Shown: positions 17,864-26,452 of the stretch, in pieces
Numbering within the stretch: the stretch's first letter is position 1
How the letters are laid out: each line of letters starts with the position of its first letter
DNA from: Opitutales bacterium
Lineage (GTDB): Bacteria; Verrucomicrobiota; Verrucomicrobiia; Opitutales; Seribacteraceae
Direction: 5' to 3'
DNA length: 53,730 bases
Assembly: GCA_029254745.1 (NCBI GenBank)
Contig: JAQWWZ010000060.1
Coordinates: 1 to 53,730 of the forward strand
Translations under genes and position numbers: made by a program
Notes under the pieces: generated by a model
The model's database searches: none
What the model saw: only the letters and a program-made list of their open reading frames with translations
What the model was told of the DNA's origin: nothing

Positions 17864-18604
17864 CTAGTTGATTTCTAAGAGCTCACATTCAAAGATCAGG
17901 GTGTCACCAGGTTTGATTTTTCCGCCAGGTCTGGGATTGTCTCCGTACCCTAGCTCGCTGGGGATATAAATTCGAACTTTACCACCCACCTGAGTCTTGG
18001 TAAGTCCCCCAGAGAATCCCTTAATTACTCCACTCATTGGAAAATTTGCAGGTTGGCCCCGATCTACAGAACTGTCGAAAACGGTACCGTCAATCAGGGT
18101 GCCGTGGTAGTGTAAGCGGACAGAACTTTCCATGGTTGGGCTTGGGCCTTTCCCTTCTTTCAGAATTTCATAATAGAAGCCGGAAGGATCCTTTTTGACT
18201 CCCTCCTGCTTACTTAAAAGGGTTAGGTATTCTTTGCCCTTTGCTTTATTTCCTTTGGCAGCCTCAGCCATAGTTACTTGTTCAGCTTGCCGAGATGATT
18301 GCATTTTTTCCATCATCAAAGCCTGAACCTTTTCCTGAACAGCCGCATACTCCGGAGGCATTACTTCCATGGAAAATCCTTTTTTCATTCCAGCCAGAAT
18401 TATTTCGATCTGAGCATCTGTGAACTGCAATTTCCCCAAGCCTGAACCTTTTGCAACCATGATTCCTATAGTTTCATAAATCAGGGTGTCTTCAGAGGGA
18501 GGTTCAGCTTTTGTCTGTGCTGGCTGACTGAAGCCAGTCAAGGTCGTGATCAAAAAACCGACAAGCGATGCCTTGACGGTGCAAGAAATATTACAAGGAA
18601 ACAT
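17864..18604 (-). CDS. Secreted FKBP-type peptidyl-prolyl cis-trans isomerase (Mip-like)
   Basis: The protein has 246 aa. It has an N-terminal signal, then a helical FKBP_N dimerisation region (~35-130: L-I-Y-E-T-I-G and repeated Gln/Glu/Lys), then the FKBP core in the last ~90 residues (H-Y-H-G-T-L-I-D-G-T-V-F-D-S-S, then V-I-K-G-F, I-P-S-E-L-G-Y-G and G-D-T-L-I-F-E-C-E-L-L). The order and length match Mip/FkpA-type periplasmic folding catalysts. An atypical point is F-S-G-G-L where many homologues have W-x-x-G-L. Confidence 0.93.
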   Translation of the reverse strand: MFPCNISCTVKASLVGFLITTLTGFSQPAQTKAEPPSEDTLIYETIGIMVAKGSGLGKLQFTDAQIEIILAGMKKGFSMEVMPPEYAAVQEKVQALMMEKMQSSRQAEQVTMAEAAKGNKAKGKEYLTLLSKQEGVKKDPSGFYYEILKEGKGPSPTMESSVRLHYHGTLIDGTVFDSSVDRGQPANFPMSGVIKGFSGGLTKTQVGGKVRIYIPSELGYGDNPRPGGKIKPGDTLIFECELLEIN

Positions 18605-18888
18605 ATCACAACGCTCCCATGTCTGCAGATATAGTCAACTGAAATGGGGGGCGTACAATTACTAACATCAACAGGGAGTGAGTCATATTATTTTTCGTAA
18701 CCCATGCAGGAGGAGAAACTGTCTATGTTTCAATCCCTTTGAATGATGCGGACGTAGTACGGTTTTCTCTGAGCTTCTTGTTCTTAATTACTGTAAAGAA
18801 GATTACAATTGTTCAGAAAGAAGGCGTTGAAAGAGAGGGGGCAACTCTATCCGACTTTACAGTACTTTATCGGATATTACCCGGATGA
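18605..18888. other. Intergenic region between FKBP and sulfatase genes
   Basis: 284 bases, both flanking genes leftward. It must contain the FKBP promoter. No ORF above a few codons has a credible start, and no terminator is evident. Confidence 0.4.
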
Positions 18889-20727
18889 TTAGATACGGGC
18901 CTTGTAGCGATTTACTATGTCTCTAAGTAGGCCTTTTTGGGGTAGTTTCCCCTCGGGTATTTTGCCTAGAATGGAGAAGCCTTCCTGCTTCATCCAATCG
19001 AATATATTGGCCAGTGTTTTGTTTTCCGGATTTTCCTTGATGGTCTGAAGCATCCATTTTTTGGCAAAAGATTTATCTCCTGCTTTGTAAATTGCCCAGG
19101 CTGCAAAAGGTGGGATCTCATTCTGATCCCCAAGCACTTTTTTTAGTTCCGAAATTGCAGGTTTGGCCTGTTTTTCTAGGAGCAATAAACCAATCACCGA
19201 CCAGTAGCGTATAACCGGGTCAGTATCGGTGAGAGCCTCAGTGAAAGTCTGGAGATTTTTCTTTTTTCTGGTGAGGACAAGATCGGCGTAGTCGAGATAC
19301 TTCGCTAGCGGGTAGAGTTTGGAATCGCGAACGAATGCAAACACCGTGGTTTCTTTCTCCTTGGTGATTTGGTTTCTCATCTCCTCGGGCATGAGACCGG
19401 AATCAAAGTACTTGAGTTGTTGCCGGCGGAGTTCTTTCTTTAATTCTTTAATCTTAGTCTGGTGCAGCGGGTCATTGATCTGGTTATCAATATTGTGAAA
19501 GTCTTGAAAGTTATCGTAGAATTCCTCCGATGGGCGGGGTTCAAAGAAGCGACCGGTCACTGCATTGGTTTTTCCTGCCTGATGGTGTCTTTCCCAGGCA
19601 CCCGTTGCTTTCATATTGTGCATGTAGGCAAGATACTGTCCGTTGGGAGCAAAGGGTGCATAATTTTTATGGTATGCAAACTGTTCGTCTCGCACAACTC
19701 GCACGCAGTCAAATCGTTCATCTGCCCGACTACGCCAAGAGAAATGGTAGTTGGGTTCAGGCTCGGTCTGGGGACCAAGAAAGATTCGGCCCTGAAACTG
19801 GTCTTTCATTTCAGCACCAGTCAGGCTAATCCAGGTTTTGGGCATATCGATAAAGCTGACAATCCGGTCAATGGTCGATCCTGGCATTTTCCCTTTTGGG
19901 TAGAGGGCTTTCATCTTTTCAGGAATTCGTACCACGAGGGGGCAATGGATTCCACTGGAGTAAAGAAAGCGCTTACTACGGGCAAGCACACCCCCGTGGT
20001 CTGAGTTATAGACAATGATGGTATCTTCATAGAGTCCGTCCCGTTTAAGGTTCTTGATCGCTTGTCCAACCAAGGAATCCATCCTCGAAATAGCGCTTGT
20101 ATATTTTGCGTAAGTATTTCTCATTTCAGGAAGATCGGGGTGGTAGGGAGCGAGGATCATTTTCGCGGGGTCGACGGACTCGTCCGTGTGATCGCCAAAG
20201 GCTCTGGATTCATGACTATCTCCAATGTTGTAAACCGTAAAAAAGGGCTGTCCTTTTTTCCGCTTTTTCCAGGAACCTGCGTAATTGCCCCCAGAATAAT
20301 TCCAAAATTCCCTGGGGTTCCTACCTTTGGGTCCTTGTAGGTTGTAATCGGTTTTCGAACAATTACTTGTGAAGTAACCGGCCTTTTGCAGGAGTTCGTT
20401 GTAGAAGCTGATTGTTGCAGGAATTTCGAAACCACTGCGCATGGGTTGGGTGCCATTAGAAATTGAATGCATCCCAGTAATCCATGAGGATCGGGTGGGG
20501 GCACAGACTGCTCCGTTATCAAAGCAGTACAGGTAGCGGAACCCTTCCTTGGCCAATTGATCAATATGGGGAGTCTTGGCATTTTTACTTCCGTAGCAAC
20601 TTATCCATTCAATACTGTTATCCTCACTGGTAATCCACAGAATATTTGGTTTCGCTGACTTTGCCTCCAGAAATGAGCAAACTAAAATGAGAATGATTGG
20701 TGAAGTTATGCTTATGAATTCTTTCAT
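18889..20727 (-). CDS. Secreted sulfatase with C-terminal HEAT-like extension
   Basis: The protein has 612 aa with a signal peptide (~1-24). K-P-N-I-L-W-I-T-S-E-D-N-S begins the sulfatase domain. The formylglycine motif is C75-A-P-T-R79 (C-x-P-x-R), and N-S-D-H-G-G is the late metal site. The E-D-N variant of the first metal site is frequent in PVC sulfatases related to heparan N-sulfatase. After ~residue 470, helical segments (D-P-V-I-R-Y-W-S-V-I-G-L-L-L-L) look like HEAT repeats, an appended protein- or ligand-binding region. It is longer than plain sulfatases (~480-520 aa). It is a single gene with its own divergent upstream region. Confidence 0.92.
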   Translation of the reverse strand: MKEFISITSPIILILVCSFLEAKSAKPNILWITSEDNSIEWISCYGSKNAKTPHIDQLAKEGFRYLYCFDNGAVCAPTRSSWITGMHSISNGTQPMRSGFEIPATISFYNELLQKAGYFTSNCSKTDYNLQGPKGRNPREFWNYSGGNYAGSWKKRKKGQPFFTVYNIGDSHESRAFGDHTDESVDPAKMILAPYHPDLPEMRNTYAKYTSAISRMDSLVGQAIKNLKRDGLYEDTIIVYNSDHGGVLARSKRFLYSSGIHCPLVVRIPEKMKALYPKGKMPGSTIDRIVSFIDMPKTWISLTGAEMKDQFQGRIFLGPQTEPEPNYHFSWRSRADERFDCVRVVRDEQFAYHKNYAPFAPNGQYLAYMHNMKATGAWERHHQAGKTNAVTGRFFEPRPSEEFYDNFQDFHNIDNQINDPLHQTKIKELKKELRRQQLKYFDSGLMPEEMRNQITKEKETTVFAFVRDSKLYPLAKYLDYADLVLTRKKKNLQTFTEALTDTDPVIRYWSVIGLLLLEKQAKPAISELKKVLGDQNEIPPFAAWAIYKAGDKSFAKKWMLQTIKENPENKTLANIFDWMKQEGFSILGKIPEGKLPQKGLLRDIVNRYKARI

Positions 20728-20956
20728 TTTGGACGAATCTGTATTTTGGAGAAAGCCTAGATTCCATAGATTTCATGATCTTTAATTCTGAGCAAATCTT
20801 TTATAAGTTTTCAAAAATCATACAAGGTACTTTTATATTCGTTTTGATTGGATAAAATTATTTAACTTGGGGTCTTTGGGTAAGATGTATCCATCTACGC
20901 TTTACCTGATTTTAGTGAATTTTTTAATCTTATGATCATCTAACCCTCTGCTTCCT

Positions 20957-21394
20957 ATGAGATTGAAACTACCTTACAAAGCTGTAGGATCGTTCCCAGT
21001 GAATGATGTAATGAGAGTTATCCTTTTTGATGGTAGGTGCGGACTCTGCAATGCCTGGGTTACTTTTCTTCTCTTACAAGACAGGCAGGGTATTTTTAAG
21101 TTCGCTCCATTACAGGGGAAATATGCCCGAGGTATAGACCCGGAAGCAAGTGAATGTCTGAATTCCATTGTTTATGTTACCGGTGATAAAAAGCATTATC
21201 GTTCAGGGGCGGCGTTGCGAATTCTAAGGGATCTGGGTGGAGTCTGGTCCCTTTTCTTTATTTTTTGGCTTGTTCCCTTTTTTTTACGCGACCCTCTCTA
21301 TGCCTTGATTGCTCGCTTTCGCTACCAGATATTTGGTAAGAATGAGAGTTGCCGGGTGCCCCGTCCCAGTGAAAAAGATCGTTTTCTTGACTAA
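20957..21394 (+). CDS. DCC-family (DUF393) thiol-disulfide oxidoreductase-like protein
   Basis: The protein has 145 aa. The defining motif is L-F-D-G-R-C-G-L-C-N (residues ~21-30), followed by F-A-P-L-Q-G. The C-terminal R-Y-Q-I-F-G-K-N-E-S-C-R-V-P is also typical. An internal ATG at 21011 would give 127 aa; I kept the longer form because many DCC proteins carry a short N-terminal extension. No partner gene is evident. Confidence 0.88.
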   Translation: MRLKLPYKAVGSFPVNDVMRVILFDGRCGLCNAWVTFLLLQDRQGIFKFAPLQGKYARGIDPEASECLNSIVYVTGDKKHYRSGAALRILRDLGGVWSLFFIFWLVPFFLRDPLYALIARFRYQIFGKNESCRVPRPSEKDRFLD

Positions 21395-21464
21395 GCCCGT
21401 TACCACTCAATGAGATTGATTGGAGTGGATTGACTTGCTTTTTTGGACCCTGCCTATTTGAGGA

Positions 21465-21727
21465 ATGAAAATGTTTTTTTGGGGGTTCCTATGCTTTTCC
21501 AATTTCTTTTCGATTCAGGGTTTGGCCGTGGAGCTTTACCTCGATAATCTTTTTTTGCAGATAAAATTAACCAAAGGGTTGGTGAAATAATGTCCATCAC
21601 TGCTGATTATGCAAAAGGTTCGAGGGCTACTCCCGTTATTAATGCTGTAAGTGAAGTGACTGGGTTAGTTTGTTCGATGAATTCGATCTATCGGGACAAG
21701 GAGAATGGGAGAGGCATAAGACTTTAA
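21465..21727 (+). pseudogene. Small secreted ORF apparently broken by a poly-T frameshift
   Basis: The ATG at 21465 (GAGG just upstream) opens a signal-like hydrophobic peptide (M-K-M-F-F-W-G-F-L-C-F) and stops after 41 residues at 21588-21590. A second frame continues from there to 21727. If one T is added to the run of seven T at 21550-21556, both parts join into one frame of about 87 residues (...L-Y-L-D-N-L-F-F-A-D-K-I-N-Q-R-V-G-E-I...). This suggests a frameshifted gene, a sequencing error in the homopolymer, or chance. I recognise no family. Confidence 0.3.
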
Positions 21728-21936
21728 ATCGTAGTTAAAGATAACATCCCCATTCAGTCTCTTCATTATCTATTAAATAAGTAACTCTAAGGTTTTAATC
21801 TGGGTTACATACTGTTTTCTATCAGATCAATTTGCCAAAAGGTATTTACTGTCCAGGTTTGATTTCTGTTTAAAAGATAATCTAGCATCACTTGATATTG
21901 CTGTTGCAAGTACATTGCGATAAGGATAATATATTT
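21728..21936. other. Upstream region of the DUF2946-like/TonB receptor unit
   Basis: AT-rich and without a credible gene; it is the likely promoter region for the metal-related pair that follows. CTTG at 21891-21894 and CAAG at 21907-21910 bracket an imperfect inverted repeat. I could not match a defined Zur or Fur consensus. Confidence 0.3.
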
Positions 21937-22287
21937 TTGTTTGTGAAACATTTTCTTTCCATAGTTTGCCTGCTTGTCATCGGATGCCTTACCGTTTCCA
22001 CGGTTTCTCCGGGACTTCACACCTCGCTATTTCATGACGGTCAGGAGTGTCCCCACGGAAAAAGTGGGAAGCCATGTTCTTCCCATAAGCAAGAATCCTC
22101 AGAAGAAAATCCTGGTGTCTGTGCCGTTATTCTTTTTGGGGAGAGTTCCGAGCACACTTTCATATTTTCTTTTTTTGCAACTTCAGTCCTTTGTGACTTA
22201 GGCGTATCAATAGTGGATTCTGAAGATATAGTCCCCGTTTTCGGTTTGGGAGCTACTTCTGCACGGGGACCGCCCCTTAGAGCTTAA
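21937..22287 (+). CDS. Cys/His-containing small exported protein, DUF2946-like
   Basis: 116 aa if started at the TTG at 21937, which has AAGGA ten bases upstream; a GTG at 21943 is an alternative. A hydrophobic N-terminus (~5-25) is followed by a metal-binding-like stretch H-D-G-Q-E-C-P-H-G-K-S-G-K-P-C-S-S-H, and the C-terminus ends A-R-G-P-P-L-R-A. The R-G-P-P ending and overall pattern resemble DUF2946 proteins, often beside copper or zinc transport genes. It lies 128 bases before the TonB receptor in the same direction and is probably co-regulated with it. The family call is tentative. Confidence 0.6.
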   Translation: MFVKHFLSIVCLLVIGCLTVSTVSPGLHTSLFHDGQECPHGKSGKPCSSHKQESSEENPGVCAVILFGESSEHTFIFSFFATSVLCDLGVSIVDSEDIVPVFGLGATSARGPPLRA

Positions 22288-22415
22288 AGATTTTTCTCTC
22301 CAAACGGCTGCATTTCTTCCTCAAGTAAGAAATTGCACAACTTCTCATCTAAAAAGGGAGTTACATTATCTCGGTCAATCCGAAGTTTCTCCTGAAATTC
22401 TTTAAACTTTAATCT

Positions 22416-24440
22416 ATGAAAATTTTATCAATCCCTATATTTTTAGCCTCTTCCTTTGCTTTTGCTCAGGAAAAATCACCAAAGGAACCGATTGCGGATT
22501 TGGAAGCACTCACCATTGAGTCCACCCCCCTTGGTACAAAGACTTCGGATGTCACCCAGGCATGGAGTGTGCTCTCTGGTAACGATCTTGATAAAGCCAA
22601 AGGTGATACCATTGCAGAGACCTTGTCTGCTACCCCTGGTGTTAGTCAGACCCATTTTGGCCCAACCGCCAACCGACCTATCATTCGAGGAATGGATAAG
22701 TTCCGGGTTCGCGTTTTACAAAACGGAACCGATTCTTTTGATGTATCTGCCCAATCAGAAGATCATGCCGTTCCGATTGATCCTCTAATGGTCGACCGGA
22801 TAGAAGTGCTCCGCGGTTCATCTGCTCTCTTGCATGGCGGAAGTGCGATCGGAGGAGTTGTCAATGTAATTGACCGGAGTATCCCAACCAGCCCATATGA
22901 TTCACCAGGTGCTTCTTTGCGTTCAAGTTACACCAGTGCAAATGAAGGATTGAGTTATGGAGCCATAGCCTTTGGAAGCTCAGATAAACTCAATTATCAA
23001 CTCAATGTATCCAAGAGAGATTACAATGATTATGAAGCTCCTTCTTTCAAAACTGAGGATCATCATACAGGAGAAGAAAAAGGTCCCTTTACTAAAGTCG
23101 AAAATAGTCATAGCGATAGCACCACGCTAGGCTTTGGGGCTTCCTACATGCTTGATTCCGGTTTTGTAGGCTTTAGTTTGTCAAGCTATGAAAATAATTA
23201 TGGCGTTCCCGGTGAACACGCCGATTTGGATATGCGAATAGAGATGGAAAGCGATCGCTTTCAGTTCCGTTCCCAAATTGAGTTTTCTGACTCTGATTGG
23301 TTGTCTGGTATTGATTTTAATATTGGCTATGGTGATTACAAGCATAGTGAGATTGGCAAAGAAGACCCAAGTGATGAAGAGTTACATACCCACGCAACCT
23401 ATTTACGTGAGGGATTCGAAGGCAGAATTGGTATAGAGCATGTAATCGGTAATCTTCGGGGAGTTTTTGGTATTCATGGCTTATTTGATGAATTCAAAAT
23501 TGTAGGAGATGAAAGCATTTTTGGAGGTACAATCAGTTCGGAGGAATCTACAAAGATAGCAATGTTTCTAGTCGAAGAATTTAGCTTAACTGATGAGTTA
23601 ACCCTAAATACTGGGGTTCGTTGGGAGAGCCATGATCGTGATTATGAAGGTTCTATATCTGATCGAGAGGATTCAACTATTAGTGCTAACGGAGGTTTCT
23701 CTAGAGATTTCGGTAAACTCTGGAATATTAGCGGTAATATTAACTACTCTGAGAGGGTACCAGATTCAGCAGAACTGTATGCTAACGGACCTCATCATGC
23801 TACAGAAAGCTATGAGGTTGGGAATCCTAATCTTGATACGGAATCTGCAGTTGGTTTAGAGGTTATCCTTCGAAAAACAATAGGTAATGTAAAGGGACAA
23901 TTTTCAGCTTTTCATACAAGATTTGACAACTATGTGTTTTTGGAGGAACGTGAACCGGAGTTAGAAATAGATGATCTTCCAGTAAAGGACTACAAAGCCA
24001 TTGATGCTGAGTTTCAAGGTATTGAGGTGGAAATCGATTGGCTTGCCATGGAGAACCCAGGTTGGGATCTTTTGCTTTCTTTTTACGGGGACACCATCCA
24101 AGGAAAGAACAAAACCGAAGGAGGCAACCTATCAAGAGTTCCAGCTTCCAGACTTGGCTTCGGCTTTGAGGTTATGCAGGAAAAACTTGATTTCGGGGTA
24201 AATCTTACACGGTCCTTAAAGCAGGACAAATTAGGACACCACGAGGAATCAACTCCCGCCTATTCAGTCGTGGATGCCTTTGCTTCCTATGATGTGAGCC
24301 TCGGAGATTCAGTGGGTCAGCTGTTTGTTAAGGGCACGAACCTGACTGATGAATTGGCTTACAACCATGCCTCTGTTCTTAAGCAATTCGCCCCACTTCC
24401 CGGACGAAGCGTAGAAATTGGCCTGAAGTTTGATTTCTAA
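22416..24440 (+). CDS. TonB-dependent outer-membrane receptor, ZnuD-like (probable zinc uptake)
   Basis: The protein has 674 aa with a signal peptide (~1-17). The plug domain (~45-155) includes R-P-I-I-R-G-M-D-K-F-R-V-R-V-L-Q-N-G and I-E-V-L-R-G-S-S-A-L-L-H-G. A 22-strand-type barrel ends in the aromatic G-L-K-F-D-F. E-D-H-A-V-P-I-D-P in the plug and the His/Asp/Glu-rich E-D-H-H-T-G-E-E-K loop are typical of ZnuD-like receptors. It should import zinc, or a zinc complex, across the outer membrane. A Cys/His-rich small protein precedes it and a strong terminator follows. Confidence 0.88.
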   Translation: MKILSIPIFLASSFAFAQEKSPKEPIADLEALTIESTPLGTKTSDVTQAWSVLSGNDLDKAKGDTIAETLSATPGVSQTHFGPTANRPIIRGMDKFRVRVLQNGTDSFDVSAQSEDHAVPIDPLMVDRIEVLRGSSALLHGGSAIGGVVNVIDRSIPTSPYDSPGASLRSSYTSANEGLSYGAIAFGSSDKLNYQLNVSKRDYNDYEAPSFKTEDHHTGEEKGPFTKVENSHSDSTTLGFGASYMLDSGFVGFSLSSYENNYGVPGEHADLDMRIEMESDRFQFRSQIEFSDSDWLSGIDFNIGYGDYKHSEIGKEDPSDEELHTHATYLREGFEGRIGIEHVIGNLRGVFGIHGLFDEFKIVGDESIFGGTISSEESTKIAMFLVEEFSLTDELTLNTGVRWESHDRDYEGSISDREDSTISANGGFSRDFGKLWNISGNINYSERVPDSAELYANGPHHATESYEVGNPNLDTESAVGLEVILRKTIGNVKGQFSAFHTRFDNYVFLEEREPELEIDDLPVKDYKAIDAEFQGIEVEIDWLAMENPGWDLLLSFYGDTIQGKNKTEGGNLSRVPASRLGFGFEVMQEKLDFGVNLTRSLKQDKLGHHEESTPAYSVVDAFASYDVSLGDSVGQLFVKGTNLTDELAYNHASVLKQFAPLPGRSVEIGLKFDF

Positions 24441-24475
24441 AGATAAAAGAACTTAGTTCAAAATCTATTCTTTCC

Positions 24476-24516
24476 AAGAGCTCTCGATCATTTAGTGGTC
24501 GGGAGCTCTTTTTTTT
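24476..24516 (+). terminator. Rho-independent terminator after the TonB receptor
   Basis: A 15-bp stem (AAGAGCTCTCGATCA pairing with TGGTCGGGAGCTCTT, two G-U pairs) with a 5-base TTTAG loop is followed by six more T, 36 bases after the receptor stop. It is the clearest terminator in the window. Confidence 0.9.
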
Positions 24517-24657
24517 AGCTTTTTTGAATTCTTCTCAAAGTAGTTTCTGCCTGCACTGGTTCGATTTATTTTTGGGTGGCCTGGAGGCGAATTCTAGGAC
24601 GGTAAAATCTCTTTGAGTTTGTGATCCTTTTCCTTGGTAAGTAGCGTGGGTATTGAA

Positions 24658-24927
24658 ATGATAACAATAGCTAATTTTGGAACCTTAATGGAAGCGGAGT
24701 TGCTGAGGTTAAAGCTCTCATCTTTTGGTATTGAGGCTTTCATCCCAGATGAGTTAACTGCGAGCGTTGCTCCTCATATTTTCGCATCCAAATCTGGAGT
24801 ACGTGTGCAGGTTTTACACAAAGATCTGGAACAGGCGGGTAAAGTTATCAATGAAGAATTTTATACTCTAGGGGATGGCGAGGCTTTGGATTCAAGCGAA
24901 TCTTTTGAACCTTGTGGGGAAGAATGA
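24658..24927 (+). CDS. DUF2007 small protein
   Basis: 89 aa from the ATG at 24658; a TTG at 24634 would add eight residues. T-I-A-N-F-G-T-L-M-E-A-E-L-L-R-L-K-L near the start and the V-R-V-Q-V strand with D-L-E-Q-A are the ferredoxin-like DUF2007 (putative signal-transducing) signature. It is fused at its tail to an acidic Ser/Glu stretch. Its stop overlaps the next ATG (ATGA at 24924-24927). The function is unknown. Confidence 0.78.
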   Translation: MITIANFGTLMEAELLRLKLSSFGIEAFIPDELTASVAPHIFASKSGVRVQVLHKDLEQAGKVINEEFYTLGDGEALDSSESFEPCGEE

Positions 24928-25661
24928 AAATATGGTGTCTTCATGGAGCCATGCAGACTTCTAGCGTCTGGGATGGTTTTGATGGTAAATTTTGTATTTC
25001 AGGAAAACCAGCTCTTCTTCAAAAGGTAAACCTCTACCGGGAGATCTCCACGAGTCTTGTGCAATGGGCCCAAGATTTTTGCCTTACTGTAAGCAAGGAG
25101 TCAGCAGCCGAAAAACCTTTCCTTCTTGGTTATTCTCTTGGCGGAAGGCTTGCGATGCATGCATATCTCAATGCTCCCGATATGTGGAGGGGGATGATTA
25201 TTGTATCAGCTGACCCCGGGGCGTCCAGTAATGAACAAAAGAAGCAACTTTTAAAAAAGGATTTACTCTGGTCAGAGAGGTTCCAGTGTGAAGACTTGAA
25301 ATCATTACTGGAGGAGTGGGATGGTGCTGCGGTTTTTTGTAAAAGACTAAATCAGGCTCCACGAATTCTTGATCAATTGGATCCGCAAAAAATCAGTAAA
25401 TTGTTATCCGTTTATTCAAAAGGAGGACAGCAAGATTTGATGACTTTACTTCACCTAAAAGGCAAAGCACCAATGCTTTTCCTCTCGGGGGAGGAAGACT
25501 CTAAATATTCAGAGATCGGAAAGAGACTTCAGCGATGTTGCCCCCAATTATCTCATGGAATTATCAGAGATGCTGGCCACCGGGTTCCTTGGGAGAATAC
25601 AAAAGGGTTTATATCAGCCGTAAATCTATTTTTGGATTCAACCATGGATGGTCAGAAATGA
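24924..25661 (+). CDS. Alpha/beta hydrolase, MenH-like
   Basis: The 245-aa cytoplasmic hydrolase starts W-C-L-H-G-A-M-Q. The nucleophile elbow is G-Y-S-L-G-G (Ser71), the acid is probably in the S-G-E-E-D-S segment, and the catalytic His is in D-A-G-H-R-V-P-W. Its size and the L-G-Y-S-L-G-G-R pattern resemble MenH-type hydrolases, but no menaquinone gene is nearby, so the substrate is open. The ATG at 24924 has GGGGAAG upstream and shares ATGA with DUF2007; its own stop shares ATGA with tag (25658-25661). Confidence 0.8.
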   Translation: MKIWCLHGAMQTSSVWDGFDGKFCISGKPALLQKVNLYREISTSLVQWAQDFCLTVSKESAAEKPFLLGYSLGGRLAMHAYLNAPDMWRGMIIVSADPGASSNEQKKQLLKKDLLWSERFQCEDLKSLLEEWDGAAVFCKRLNQAPRILDQLDPQKISKLLSVYSKGGQQDLMTLLHLKGKAPMLFLSGEEDSKYSEIGKRLQRCCPQLSHGIIRDAGHRVPWENTKGFISAVNLFLDSTMDGQK

Positions 25662-26248
25662 GGGAACCGGGTAGGGAAAGATGCAGCTGGCCGTTGGGAG
25701 ATCCAGTCTACATAGATTACCATGATCAAGAGTGGGGAGTGCCAGTGTTTGATGATCAAAGACTTTTTGAGATGTTGATTCTGGAAGGAACGCAAGCAGG
25801 TCTCAGTTGGATAACAATCTTGAAAAGGCGAAGGGATTACCGAAAAGTTTATCATCAATTTAATGCGGTTAAATTGGCTCGCTGGACTGACAGGGAAATA
25901 GAGGAAGTACTCAATGATTCCAGGATCATTCGAAACCGCTTAAAGGTGTTTTCCGCCAGACAAAATGCACAGTCATTTTTAAGAATTATCGAGGCCAAGG
26001 GAGGATTCAGTGAGTTTATTTGGTCCTTTGTTGATCAGAAGCCAATTATAAATAAGTGGGTTGAGTTTTCTCAATGCCCTACCATGACAAAGGCGTCAGA
26101 TGCTATGAGCCGGGAATTGAAAAACTGGGGCTTTAAGTTTGTGGGCTCCACCATTTGCTATGCTTACATGCAGGCGGTCGGGATGGTGAATGATCACCTC
26201 GTTTCCTGTTATCGTCATCGAGAGATAGAGCATGCCCAAGTTGACTAA
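25658..26248 (+). CDS. tag: DNA-3-methyladenine glycosylase I
   Basis: The 196-aa protein excises 3-methyladenine from alkylated DNA. It begins E-R-C-S-W-P-L-G-D and continues with Y-H-D-Q-E-W-G-V-P and G-T-Q-A-G-L-S-W-I-T-I-L-K-R-R. Cys9 and His22 near the N-terminus and the H-L-V-S-C pair near the C-terminus correspond to the four zinc ligands of E. coli TAG. The length equals the family norm (~187-195). I chose the start at 25658, overlapping the upstream stop as ATGA, because the longer frame from 25535 would lie inside the hydrolase gene. Confidence 0.94.
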   Translation: MREPGRERCSWPLGDPVYIDYHDQEWGVPVFDDQRLFEMLILEGTQAGLSWITILKRRRDYRKVYHQFNAVKLARWTDREIEEVLNDSRIIRNRLKVFSARQNAQSFLRIIEAKGGFSEFIWSFVDQKPIINKWVEFSQCPTMTKASDAMSRELKNWGFKFVGSTICYAYMQAVGMVNDHLVSCYRHREIEHAQVD

Positions 26249-26296
26249 ATCGAATTTGCTGAATAAATATTGAGTGTCTGAATGCAGGACTTTGCT

Positions 26297-26308
26297 TGCA
26301 ATATTGCA
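26297..26308. promoter_or_regulatory. Palindrome upstream of the XylR-type regulator gene
   Basis: TGCAATATTGCA is a perfect 12-base palindrome, 144 bases before the regulator start. It is a candidate autoregulatory operator by position only. Confidence 0.2.
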
Positions 26309-26452
26309 GGGTGTGAGGGTGTATTTTCCTCTTCATTTCCCATATCAATTGGATGGATCGAGGGTACATAAAAACCGGAGCTCCTTTGAGGAAAAGTCTT
26401 TTATTTAGGTGATTTCTTTTGATTTGAGTCATGTAATCTATAGGTTGCAAAT

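Noticed and set aside
24924-25661. Menaquinone-biosynthesis gene menH
   Set aside because: Motifs fit many small alpha/beta hydrolases and no other men gene is nearby, so no gene symbol was given.
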